From assembly GCA_022495995.1 (NCBI GenBank), contig JAFEMH010002567.1:124001-188000 (forward strand): a stretch of 64,000 bases of DNA. Reading direction: 5' to 3'. The notes under the pieces were generated by a model. It was given only the letters and a program-made list of their open reading frames with translations, was not told the DNA's origin and ran no database searches. Position 1 is the first letter of the stretch; every line of letters begins with the position of its first letter. Origin of the DNA: Adenophora triphylla var. japonica (Eukaryota > Streptophyta > Magnoliopsida > Asterales > Campanulaceae). Made by a program: the position numbers and the translations under genes. This document shows, piece after piece, positions 32,731 to 43,331 of the stretch.

Positions 32731-33406
32731 GAGACGAGTGTTGAATCTTGTTTCTCACTGGGGATTGATCGACTCTATCTTTGTCCTTGGATTCAACTCT
32801 CTCTAGGAAAATGATTGTCTTACGGTTGGAATGAAAGAATCGGACTTGCAACAGGATGGTTGGGCTTTAAAAGAAAGAATGGGGCTTACGGTGTCAGTCG
32901 ATGCCTAATAATAAAGTTAAGACAACCAGGGACAAATATTATAAGGGCATGATAGTGAATTGACTAGCATTAACAAGAGGAGCCATATGGATCATTCAAA
33001 TAAGGTCGCATGGTTTGTTTTAGCTTTTTTACAAATGGGGTCGTACGGTTCTCTCTATAAATGAGACTTATTTTAACAGGTGTTGAAATGGAAAGCAGCA
33101 GCCATTGATTGTAGTCTTCTGCTGAGATAAATAGAGGAGTGAAAACCCTAGGTTTTCTCTAGGTTTAGGGATTGAAGACAATATCAATGAATCAAACGAT
33201 TCGGATGGTAGAAATGACAATCAACGAACCAAACGGTTTGGACAGTAAAAATGACAATCAACGAACCAAACGGTTCGAACGGTAAATGATATAAATAGAT
33301 AAAGTGATAAAAATGAGTCAAGATCTCCGTTTTAACCCTAAATCACTCTTTTCAAAAGAGAAAAGTGAAAGTGGGAGGATCATTTCTTGACCCGTAGACA
33401 ACGTAG
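32731..33406 (+). repeat. Possible plus-strand LTR fragment
   Basis: Contains GGTCGTACGG (33043-33052) followed by CTCTATAAATGAGAC, the same palindrome-then-TATA order as the other LTRs but pointing to the plus strand. A diverged 40-base repeat with AACGAACCAAACGGTTCG-type palindromes follows at 33185-33285. The ends were not found. Confidence 0.35.
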
Positions 33407-34181
33407 TGTCTACATTTTGAAGAGTTTGATCAGAACATAAATAATAAAAAGTGCATAAAAAGAGATGAAACGGAAGATTAAGAAGGAGAGTTTACCAATG
33501 GCTAGGTTTTGACTCTATCTCCCGAGGGATCGTATATCATATACGAAAAGTGTTTGGATTGTGTTTTATTTGGGAAAATGTTGTTTTCATGCAAATCGAG
33601 ACATTTTCGAGGCTTTCGGAGGAGTTTTGGGTGTTGGAATTGAGGTAGGAAGGGAGGAGGGTTAAAATTTCTTTACCATTTACTGAATGACATAGGCTGT
33701 ATTTATAGGCTTTAAAGTTGCAGAACAAGCCTTCTGTCCTAACCTTCAAGTTTAAGGGCATTTTGGGTATTTCAAATATGATGTGACTGGTTGTTGACTG
33801 GACCGATTAAATAAGTAAAACAGGCCGACCGGCCAGTTCTTCAGTTTGGGGGTATTTTGGTCTTTTTTTGTTTTGGATTTGATGGATTTGACCTAGGCTT
33901 GTGCATGTGTGACACGTGTCATACTTAGTCACTAATTAAGGGATTTTTGGTCTTTTGGGCCGTGTTTTGACTGGTTTTTAAATAACTGTCCGAATAAATG
34001 TCGAAAACAGTCCCGAAAAGTCTCGGAAATTGCGTATTTTTGGAAAAGTGATATTTTTCACGTGTTCTAACGTGTTTTTGATAAACTTTAATTCTGAATG
34101 ATCGAGACAGTCCTGGAAAGTCTCGTTAACTTGGAAAGTGTGAGTTAACGGATTCTAACGATCCAGATTTGGATACTTACA
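33407..34181 (-). repeat. Element D LTR (short or truncated)
   Basis: The right end GGATACTTACA adjoins a PPT-like tract (AGCCCCTCGG reversed). The inner sequence shares the gagagtttaccaatggc and ctatctccc blocks with LTR A. TATA box CCTATAAATACAGCC at about 33697-33711 (minus) has GGCCGACCGGCC (33823-33834) upstream of it. The left end TGTCTACATTTTG is a plausible LTR terminus, but no PBS follows it. Confidence 0.65.
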
Positions 34182-34283
34182 GTAGCCCCTCGGCGACGTC
34201 ACTTACGGAGGAAGTGGGGTCGTCGAAACAGATAAGGATCCCAAATTGGGGAAATGCCTTAAGGAGTGACCTGAACGGCCAAA

Positions 34284-34345
34284 TGGCTGGACCCTAAAGC
34301 AAGGATTCCTACATATCCACGGGGGAATCAAGCCGATCGTAGTTC
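34284..34345 (-). ncRNA. Junction-pseudoknot RNA motif, D distal copy
   Basis: Minus strand: GAACTACG, P1 GGCT/AGCC, TGA, P2 (CC/GG with GGAT), ATATGTAGG, P3, GGTCC. The pseudoknot CTACG/TGTAG keeps a G-U pair. Confidence 0.65.
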
Positions 34346-34483
34346 TCATCCGTTAAGTATAAGACACTTAACTGACTGACTTTAGGTCACGAGATCTTAC
34401 GCTGGAGATCTAACGGCGTGATAGGAACGGTTGTGTTAAACATGTGTTTATGACAACACTGTCTAAGTCTAAAGAAGAGATTG

Positions 34484-34980
34484 AAGTTCTAACGATGTGG
34501 TTAGAAACGGAATTTAACCTCGGGAGAGGATGGTATATTGTTGGGGAAAAGCATCCAAAGTTCTAATGAAAGCGGTTAGAAACGGAGGAAAACGTTTTGA
34601 CGTTCTAACAAAGCAGTTAGAAACAGAAGAGATGACTGACGTTCTACAAAGCAGTTAGAAACAAAAGAGATGATTGATGTTCTAACAAAGCAGTTAGAAA
34701 TGAAAGAGATGAATTGACGTTCTAACAAAGCAGTTGGAAACAGAAGAGATGACTGATGTTCTAACAAAGCAGTTAGAAGCAGAAGAGATGACTGACGTTC
34801 TAACAAAGCAGTTAGAAACGAAAGAGATGATTGACGATCTAACAAAGCAGTTAGAATCGGAAAAAATGATTGACGTTCTAGCAAAGCAGTTAGAAGCGAA
34901 AGAGATGACTGACGTTCTAACAAAGCTTTGGAAGAGATGACTGACGTTCTAACAAAGCAGTTAGGAACAAGCGTGCCATT
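34484..34980. repeat. Element D tandem array, 39-base period, about 10 copies
   Basis: Unit gttctaacaaagcagttagaa plus gaagagatgactgac. Copies of the core lie near 34614, 34653, 34691, 34731, 34770, 34810, 34849, 34888 and 34957, with diverged ones before. Stem TTCTAAC-AAAGCA-GTTAGAA gives seven pairs. The period is a multiple of three, so a 13-residue repeat peptide can be read on the plus strand, but nothing supports it as a gene. Confidence 0.93.
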
Positions 34981-35926
34981 GAATGGATTCAATATATTTG
35001 GGGTCATATATGGACTTTTCTGAGGATGCCCTTTTTTGTGATGTGTCTCTTTGGTTAGGAGGAATGACTCTCTTGGGAACAAGACTATGCACTTTGGATT
35101 GTTGATCCCTAGCTTTAACCTGCACATTGGTAAACTTTTTAAGCATAAGATTATATTCTTAGCAAGTAAAGCCACACTAGTATTCTCATCTAATTCCTCG
35201 AAGGCTTCATCTTCATCATACACTATTGTGTCCGAAAATTTGACTTTTAAGGCAATATTTTTGCCTTTTGAAGCTTCGGTATGTTCATTGAGGTTTAATT
35301 CATTTTCAAAATGGTCATCAAGGAATTATTATCCATAGTTGAAAGATTATGGGCCTCTTCAATGGCAGAAACTTTAATATTAAAACGTTCGAGAAGAGTA
35401 CGAATAGCTTTTGAAACAAGTTGTTTGTTAGTAAAAGGTTCTCCTAATACTTGACACCCATTTGAAATGTCAATCAACTTTTTGAAATAAGAAGAAATAT
35501 CTTCGTTTTCACCCATTCTTAATCTTTCAAACCTACTAGTGAGACCTCTAAGCTTCGTTTCTCGGACACTACCATCACCTTCACAAAATCTTTGTAAAGT
35601 ATCACAAGCATCTTTTACAGTGGGACTATTTTGAATGAGTTTGAACATATGCATGTCAACCCATTCATAGATGGATTTAGTGCCTTTTCATTGAAACTAG
35701 CAAGATTATTCTCTTCAATTGTCCACTCGAATTCAGGTTTGACTTGTACGTCACCATCTTCATCCGGAGGAAGCAATGGAACAGAATAACCATTTATTAC
35801 AGATCGCCAAGCTCGAAGATCAATTAATTTGATATGCGAGCGAAGACGAATCTTCCAATAAGCATAATTTGACCCATCTAAAATAGGAAGCCTCCTTTGA
35901 TTAGGATTAGTAGGATCATAGGCCAT
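34981..35926 (-). pseudogene. Copia element F gag
   Basis: From 35926: MAYDPTNPNQRRLPILDGSN then YAYWKIRLRSHIKLID (DUF4219-like start of copia gag), then in another frame the UBN2-like part KDACDTLQRFCEGDGSVRET, SRFERLRMGENEDISSYFKK and LLERFNIKVSAIEEA. It continues to an acidic stretch before the place where the zinc knuckle should be. At about 34980 the element stops, joined to the repeats of element D. Two frame breaks, near 35640 and 35290. Confidence 0.85.
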
Positions 35927-35964
35927 GACAAATGGATCAAAACACTTAGTATATCAAGTGCTAG

Positions 35965-35977
35965 GCTCTGATACCAA
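35965..35977 (-). promoter_or_regulatory. Copia F primer binding site (initiator tRNA-Met)
   Basis: Minus strand TGGTATCAGAGCC two bases from the LTR end at 35980. Confirms copia F on the minus strand. Confidence 0.9.
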
Positions 35978-35979
35978 TT

Positions 35980-37129
35980 GAAATTATCAAAGGCCAAGAA
36001 AAGTGACATGAAACTCACAAGTGTTGTTAATAGTGTTGACAACACTAGGAACAACACAACTCATACCAATTCAAAAATAGAATAATTAAGATATTTTAAA
36101 GGCAGCGGAAATAATAAAAGAAACACAAGTGAATAGATTTTTATCATGTTATATATAAATAAATACTCCCTCTGTCCCGGTAGAAATCACACGGTTACTG
36201 TTTATGCGTAAATTAAGGAAAAAATAATGGAGAAAATGTTGTGAGTATGAAAAGTGAGGCTGGAGAGAGAAAGTGGGGTATGAAATAGTGATTTGATTGG
36301 TGTTGTGAGTATAAAAGTAAAGTAGGAGAGAGAATTAGTGGGTGAAATAGTAAAGATTCTTTGCCATTTTAGGAAGTGTGTGATTTGTAGCGGGACGCTC
36401 AATGAGGAAAGTGTGTGACTTGTAGCGGGACGGAGAGAGTATATAACTTGATGGGTGCCAGGAGGGAAAGACCTTTCTTAATAATAAACTTCTGGTACAA
36501 GGTCAAAAAGTTCCCTAATGATATTCTATCAAAGGCTTAGTGGAACAACTATTATAGAAAACACTCTTTACAATAACTCACTATCTAACACTCAGAAACA
36601 CTCTAGGAATGAAGGTTATTCGTGATAACCTACTGATGTTGGTCAGTGTGTTGCCAACACATGGAACACTGAAGAGGTGTATTCTATCTTGTGCAATTTT
36701 CGACTTATGAATTGGATGATCAATACTCTCGAGTCCTTGCACTATTTATAGGCTCCTAAATCTTGGAGCCTACTCAAACCAACTAGAAAATCAGCCATGT
36801 GATTCCTCTTTTTTAGCTCTGATTTCTTGTTTGTTGAAGACTTAGTCTTCCTATGATTTTACCACTTGTACCGCCAAACATCACGACCCTTGTACTCCTT
36901 ATCTTCAATTCCCCCTATGTAGATAACATTTTAACAATGTTTACTTGATCTTCAATTACACATAAATGTGTAACTTTCTTATTCTCATTCGAAAATAACG
37001 CCTAGAGCCATTCCCATGACCTGTTCAACCAAGGACTGAACAAACTAACGATTGAAATATAATTAACAATTATCACTTTGTAATTTATGAAAAATATGTG
37101 GTAACTATTCATAATTTGCATTGCCAACA
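35980..37129 (-). repeat. Copia F 5' LTR
   Basis: About 1150 bases including a MITE; minus-strand ends TGTTGGCAATGC and ATAATTTCA. TATA box CCTATAAATAGTGC at about 36745-36758. The partner LTR is absent, so the element is truncated. Confidence 0.7.
36166..36439. mobile_element. Stowaway-type MITE (Tc1/mariner)
   Basis: 274 bases. TIR CTCCCTCTGTCCCGGTA on the left and, reversed, CTCTCTCCGTCCCGCTA on the right, flanked by TA on both sides (36164-36165, 36440-36441). CTCCCTCCGTCCC is the canonical Stowaway end. The right end carries a second near-copy (gtgtgatttgtagcgggac) about 38 bases inside. It sits inside the copia F LTR. Confidence 0.93.
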
Positions 37130-37131
37130 CA

Positions 37132-37409
37132 ATGGCAATACATGAGGTAACACAGGTGGTAGCAAATGAGGCAACAGATGGTATAATACTTACATCTTCA
37201 ACCGACGCCATCCTTGTGTCTTCTCTTCCACCGGTTACTGATACCTCTCCGCCTGAAGCAACAATACCATCAGTTGATGCCTTAGAAGCTGATCTCCAAA
37301 GGCCAACTATTGTGAATGATTTGGTGGAGATGCATGATGCACTGATTGCTGGTCTAGCTAAGTCCAATCAGGAGGAGGAAGGAAGAAGAATGACCAGAGT
37401 TGAGACTGG
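37132..37409 (+). CDS. Unrecognised open frame, between two LTR pieces
   Basis: MAIHEVTQVVANEATDG and on for about 93 codons without a stop until it runs into LTR sequence at 37410. Rich in Thr, Ser, Pro and acids, with no known motif. A product like a gag N-terminus is possible but unsupported. It may be an interrupted piece of an older element or a host exon. Confidence 0.25.
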
Positions 37410-37811
37410 TGTGAATGTGTGCCCCGTTTTTCCATTTTTTTTAAGGAAAAGGGTCGAGTTCACCTCAGTTTGAAGACACCAATTTTATGAAAAATGGAGC
37501 CGCCACGCCATTTTGATTTATCCTCAAAACTTTGAACAAAAGGAAAATGGTTTGGAGGTTAAGTTACTTTTGGGAAGAACGTTTGGCATTCACCCAAGGA
37601 GCCTTGCAAAAGCAAGTCTTCCTAGGTCCAAAATTTGTGCTTGTTTTTGTGCTTGTGTGTGTTGAGAATAGAGAAAAAGATGTGCCAAGTTTATTATCCG
37701 AACGTAAGAACCATTTTAGAAGGTTTTAGTTCGTGATACCTTGGACTTTGGTGTTTTCGGGATTTTGATCCTGTGCTCACTTTGAACTTATGATCATCAT
37801 TACGGGACTTA
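37410..37811 (-). repeat. Truncated A/B-family LTR fragment
   Basis: Starts TGTGAATGTGTGCC and follows LTR A for about 390 bases (gccacgccattttgat, ggaggttaagttact, gcattcacccaaggag) before breaking off. It is more diverged from A than A's two LTRs are from each other, so it is an older copy. Confidence 0.85.
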
Positions 37812-37814
37812 TCT

Positions 37815-38112
37815 ACCCTCCAATTAGATTAATTAACCAACATAAATAAATGCATCCATAACGAGAGAAATCGTCAATGAAAATGATGAAATATTATTGA
37901 TCTTTCCATGATGGGGTAGTGAATGGTTCACAAATATCCGTATGAATTAGTTCTAAGACATTTGATGCTCTCAATGATTCAAATTTTCCTTTGGAGTTTG
38001 TAAATTTTCCTTTTAGGTATTCAATACAAAATTTTCTATCCAGAATATCAAGTTTGTTTAAGATTCCCTCCGACACAAGCTTTTCAATTCTCCTTTTGGA
38101 GAAATGACCCAA
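37815..38112 (-). pseudogene. Copia G pre-integrase and integrase start
   Basis: GHFSKRRIEKLVSEGILNKL then FCIEYLKGKF and LELIHTDICEPF are the pre-integrase zinc region (one Cys is Tyr) and the first integrase Asp (HTDI). A frame break follows, and FIDDFSRYGCIYL is read just beyond at about 37830-37870 before the element ends. Confidence 0.85.
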
Positions 38113-38512
38113 ACATCTATGCCATAAGGTATAAGAATTTTCACTTAAAAACTTTTGTTTTATGCCTCTAGTTTTGGTTTCACTATTATGGGACTCATTT
38201 ATTGTCTTGATTGTGTCAAGTAAATAAAGATTATCGATATATTACAAAGTACTAGTACCGACAAGCTTGGAATTAAAATAAAGATCACATTTATTATTAC
38301 CAAAAAAACAAGAGTAACCTTCCTTGTCCAAAACTGTGATAGATATTAAATTCCGTCTAAAGGAAGGTACAATGAATGTATTATTTAATACAAAATAATA
38401 GCAGTATTTAATATTAATCTAAAAGTCACTATGCCTATAACTTCAACCGGATTTCCAGCGCCCATATAGATGTATCTCTCATATTCACTGGGATTTGGTA
38501 GTTCAGGCAACC

Positions 38513-39414
38513 CTACATACATGAACTAATGTGAGTTGTTGCACCAGAATCCAACCACCATGTATATGAAGGAATTGAAACCAAATTTGCCTCAGTACAA
38601 ACAAGACCAAATGACATACCTTTCTTAATTCTCCATTCGCGATACTTAGGGCAGTCGTTCTTCATGTGAGTAAGGTCCTTGCAAAAGAAGCACTTCTTAA
38701 CTTTATGATCATTTGATGATCCCTTATGCTTCTTATTTGCAACCGCAAATGCAATTTCTTTACCTCTTCTCTTAGTCCCATGAGAAGAAGTAGATGCTAA
38801 GTGAGCACTTTCTGGCTTAAGATGTTTCATTCTATCCTCCTCTTGTGTCACTTGTGAAATTATTTCATTAATATTCCACTTATCCTTTTGACAATTATAG
38901 GTCACTTCAAAGTGACCAAACTGAGGAGGAAGAGAGATCAAAACTAGGTGCACGAGTAAATCTTCCGATATCTCTAACTTAAGTGCCCATAGTTTTGTTG
39001 ACAAATGAAATATTTCAAGAATGTACTCCCGAAGCTTTCTGTTACCCTTGTACCTCATGGAAACAAGCTTCCTCAAGGAGGCACTTGTTTCCGACTTTTT
39101 GCTTTTATTAAAACGTTCCTCAAGGGTATCAAGAAAGTCCTTAGCATTTCCGTTCTCAGAGACACTGTCCAAAAATGTCTCTGGAACGGCATTTTTCATG
39201 ATCATTAGGCTTATGCGGTTGGACCATTCCCACTGCTCAACATTTTTCCGCTCTATAACGGTACTTTCAGTTGTGAGAGCAGCGGGACTCGGTTCCCTTA
39301 ATGCAAGATCAATATCCATACAACCTAAAAAAAATAATAATAATAATAAAAAATAGTAATCTTATTTTTCCAAGTTTTAAAATTAGTCCCATTAAGCATC
39401 GGTACATTATTCAT
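38513..39414 (-). pseudogene. Copia G gag, zinc knuckle and protease start
   Basis: The start at 39414 reads MNNVPMLNGTNFKTWKNKI. An AT-rich (TAA)n microsatellite at 39327-39360 then disrupts it, and the frame resumes MDIDLALREPSPAAL. Gag body: AKDFLDTLEERFNKS, ASLRKLVSMRYKGNRKLREY and LISLPPQFGHFEVTYN. Zinc knuckle CFFCKDLTHMKNDC (the Gly before His is Thr). Protease WWLDSGATTHIS at the end. Copia gag-pol order. Confidence 0.9.
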
Positions 39415-39815
39415 TGCAGTAGTTATAGACAAAACGTTTATCATATCTGTTGGGTAAGAACGAAGAATGAATACAAAACATTTATTAGAATCTACATAAT
39501 GAATAAAGTGATTAACTATATCAATGAATTCCATCAAAAAGATAATTAACATGACATCAAAACTAATATTTGGACTATGAATTGACTCATAAATGATTAT
39601 CTTAAGGTAACCAAGAAAATTAAACAATGTCTTAATTAAATACCTAGCCTTCCTTTGGGCCGATTTAAGTACTTAAAAGACAACCTAGTGTTTTCTTTAC
39701 TTGTTACCAAATGAATGTATAAATTTAGTCAAATAAACGATCTTCTTTGGAAAATTCAATTTATTCACATATTAAAGTATACATTCAACACTTTACAACT
39801 TCGGATCTAAACAAC

Positions 39816-41596
39816 TGTAAGTACCCAAATCTGGCTCATGCCTTCCGGTTAAGTTTCTCGGCAATTTCCTGGACTTTCCTAAAGTTCAGGGGCAATTCTG
39901 GAACTTTCCCAAACCTTCTGAGGGGCAAAGGACTTGCTAGGAATTAAAATTTCACGTAGTCCCTCACTGGAAAGACCTTCTAGAACGCCACCTTGCATGG
40001 TTCTAGAAACAGGCTGAGTCATTAAAGGATAAGACCGCACGGCTTCTTTTGCCAAAGGTTAATGTCGCACGGCTTCATTAGGAAACACAAAACTGCCTAT
40101 AAATAGAGGCCTCCTCTATTCATTTTAAGAGACCATTTTTAGCACTGTTACTCTGCCCAACTGAAACCACGAAATTTCAGAGACCAAAACTCACTCAAAA
40201 TCACCTCCCTCCTCTCCAAAATCCATCCAAAGTCACTCCTTCCTTAGGAAAACTTCAAGGGAGATAGAGGAACACCACCATTGGTAACCTCTCCTCCTTT
40301 TCTCTTTGAAATATACTTGTCATCTTGTTATATTGCTTATTTGCTTTTCATATTGCCATTTATTGCTATTATATGTGATTTATTGTCATAAAGATCATAT
40401 CTTTACCATATAGATCATCATATCCCCCTTCCCCCTATCACATAGGATTCATGGAGAATCCATCCCAAGGATGAACAATAAGACCACAAATGGCTTGTTC
40501 TAGGGTGGATCCCTCACATGATGATGTGAAAAATGTCATATTTACTATATAAAAATATCATCTTTACATTAAAAATGTCATCTTTATTATCATTATGTCA
40601 TTTCCCACTCCCTTGACCTTGCTTCCAAGGATTGTCCACCTAAATGGTTCTTAAAGGACATAGGAAAGCCTCAAAGGTCTTCCCTTTATATTCCTAGTCT
40701 TGGTTTTCATAGTGTTCATTACACTTGTTTTCATAAAAAAATGTCATCTTTAATTTCAAATGCATTTCCCCATGTCCCTCATGGTTGGATCACTCTCCAA
40801 GGATTGCCTAGTGACCTTCCTAAGGCACGAAAGACATAGGATGAGTATAAAGATCCAATCTTTATACCCCTCCCCTTTGTCCCTTTGGTACTTGAAGCAT
40901 CTCTTGGGGTGTAGCAGTGTAAAGGTCTCATCTTTACATCGTTTCATCCACATAAAGATGCAATAGTCGAAGTCCATTTAGAAATGGACGAACTTAAGCC
41001 CCTACATCTCCGATCATCACTTGAGACGAGCATAAATGTCCCGACCAAGCTCAAATCGTCTCAAGATATAGGATTGACGGGCAAAGGTCCTTCCTTTCTA
41101 AAGAGTCTCATTCTTGGGCTATAAAAAGAGGTGTCCCTATTCCGATCACATATGACCCAAGGTCACTTAATGATGGTCGTAAGTCCAAGATGAGCATGGG
41201 ATATAAGTCCCGAACACATCAAAAATCCAAGGAATCTCGAGCGATAACCAACTCATGGTTTATACGTCTGGAAGACAACTTGGCACATTCCCTCCCTTTA
41301 TCAAAATCACATCTCACACACGAAAGCACAAAAGCAAGCACGAAAATTGGATCTTGGAAGACTTGCTTTGGCGAGGCTCCTTGGGTGAACGCCAAACGTT
41401 CTTCCCAAGGAGTAACTTAACCTCCGGACCCTATTCCTTTTTTTCAAAGTTTTGAGGAAATCAAAATGGCGTGGCGACTCCATTTTTCAATTTAAACCGG
41501 ATGTATTCAAACCGATGTGAGGCGGTGATCCCCTTACTCGAGAAAGCGGTTTCAAGAAAGATAAAAATGCCGCGATCTCTTGGGCACACATTCACA
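39816..41596 (+). repeat. Element B 5' LTR
   Basis: 1781 bases, TGTAAGTACCC to CACATTCACA; same family as the LTRs of A (reverse). TATA box CCTATAAATAGAGG at 40096-40109 with ACCGCACGGC (40034-40043) and GTCGCACGGC (40064-40073) just upstream. Confidence 0.93.
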
Positions 41597-41599
41597 GTT

Positions 41600-41617
41600 T
41601 GGCGGCTCCGCTGGGGA
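41600..41617 (+). promoter_or_regulatory. Element B primer binding site (tRNA-Arg type)
   Basis: TGGCGGCTCCGCTGGGGA three bases after the LTR, close to the TGGCGACTCCACTGGGGA site of E. Confidence 0.85.
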
Positions 41618-42439
41618 ATGAATAAGTTCTTTCTAAAAAAATGATACTTGGTATATAGGTAGAAACCATTAAATTTCCTCTTCAACGCCTCCTTGGGGAG
41701 CCGGGGATAAGTTATGGTAGTACAATGCCACGTACCGGTATCATTTCAAAAGAAAAACTTTTGAGGGTTAGCCTTCCCCCGCGGATCCAAATTTCGTGCT
41801 TGCTTTTCTTTCTAATGCCTTGCATGCATTTTGGTTTTTGGATTGTGCATATTCTGAATACTGAACAGGAAGCTTTCTGGAGCTGAAAAGGTGCCAAAGT
41901 GTTCGGGGAACAGCCTGGAAATGAAAAATTTTGGAACCTGGAAAATTGCTTGATCCAGCCGTACGGCTTGATCTTCTCAGATCCTGGCCGGGCGGCTTCT
42001 TTGGGCAATTCCACCAGGACACAATCTGAGGTTAATCTAGCAGCTTAGGCAGCTTGTGGCTATTCAGTCTGACCGGGCTCCAGAAAATTTACGTGCTTAA
42101 TTGTTGCATTTTCCCCCGTCCCGAAAATCATTCCTTTAAAACACATTTCTGAAAATCTCTGTTTTAATTCAAAAAGGAACATTTTTAGGAGGCCGCACAC
42201 TACGCGTACCATTATATCCTGTAAAATTTGCACGCACATCCTTTTAACCAGGGGTGGTTGTTCAGCTGCAGTCACGGATAGCATTACGATGCTCCCGGGC
42301 GCGCACGGAATCATCCCAAACTCCCAATGGCAGTCAGTGTCGACCAATGCACAGTCCGTGTCACACATTTTAAAACCGTGACTTTTGGTTGGTTTTTGGT
42401 CTAGACCATGTCATACAGCCTAATTGCATACCCTTGTAA
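41618..42439. other. Element B leader
   Basis: Non-coding. Matches 14626-15448 of A in reverse (for example the gccgggcggcttctttgggc block at about 41987-42007). Contains GCCGTACGGC at about 41959-41968. No gene. Confidence 0.55.
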
Positions 42440-42880
42440 AGGTCAAACCTTAGCCCATGTTGGAAGTCAAGATCCTTTCGCGCAAGCGAAACTCTGCCGA
42501 AATTCCGCCAAGGAAAAATTGGCAGAATCTTCACTCCGACATTGACTTCGACTTTGACCCTCACGGGATACATAAAAATCAAGCCCGAGTCTACGCCAAA
42601 AATCAGGATCTTTCGCGCAAGCGAAGCTCTGCCGAAATTCTGTCAAGGAAAAATTGGCAAGATCTTGACCCGACATTGACTTTGACTTTGACTCGCATGA
42701 CGTATGCAACAAAGCCTAATGTGACGCTGTGTCATTCGGCTTTTACCGTCCGACCCATGCCTATTATTTTCTTGGACAATGCCAAAAGTCAAAATGTCAA
42801 TCGCGCAGGCGAAACTCTGCCGAAATTCCGTTAAGGCTGAAAGACGAGACTTTCCCGGCATTGCCTTGACTATAATCCGC
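42440..42880. repeat. Element B leader tandem array, about 130 bases, 3 copies
   Basis: Reverse counterpart of 14211-14625. Each unit carries TTCGCGCAAGCGAA (about 42477, 42613) or a changed form (about 42801). It is shared by A and B, so it is older than their split. Confidence 0.88.
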
Positions 42881-43331
42881 ATCGCTCGTGCGTTAAAAGT
42901 TCCTATGACCCACTAGACCCCTAGGAGTGTTCTTCTCTCTCGGTCGGTGGGATCCGCGTGCCCTATAGGACCCTCGCCCGGGGCTGTCCACCCTGGGAGG
43001 TCAAAATACAGGTGGAAAATGAGGGGCTTATAGACGTAGTGACGAAACCCACTGATCCAGGATCTAGAGTAGTTGCAAAAAAGAAGGGCAACCCCTTTTC
43101 CAACCAAATAGAAATTAATAAAAGACACTATTTTTAAGTAAACTGGAAGATTCTTAATTTGCATATTGCTTGAGCCTTCATCCTAAACACCTACCCCCGA
43201 GTCTAAATCTTACCTATCCCTTTCCCGCAACGAGAAAGAAGTGGGTGAGAATACCGGGTCAGAGGCTTGTCAGTGCAGAATTCTCAGATAGCTCACCAGA
43301 ATCCTCATTTTTGTCAGCCCAGAGAGTCAGA
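42881..43331. other. Element B leader next to gag
   Basis: Non-coding. It lacks the GACC/GGTC array that A has at this place. Contains the ggggctgtccaccctggga block shared with A. Confidence 0.5.

Larger units (their letters stand above)
37812..39815 (-). mobile_element. Copia element G, truncated
   Basis: Minus-strand copia piece with leader, gag, zinc knuckle, protease and the integrase start. It is cut at about 37812 and interrupted at 39815 by element B, whose LTR follows directly. LTRs were not seen. Between 38113 and 38512 the protease-to-integrase linker is degraded. Confidence 0.8.

Noticed and set aside
34734..34940. Plus-strand repeat peptide of 13-residue units (EMTDVLTKQLE)
   Set aside because: It exists only because the 39-base unit is a multiple of three. 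No start signals, no family, and it lies antisense in a non-coding 3' region.
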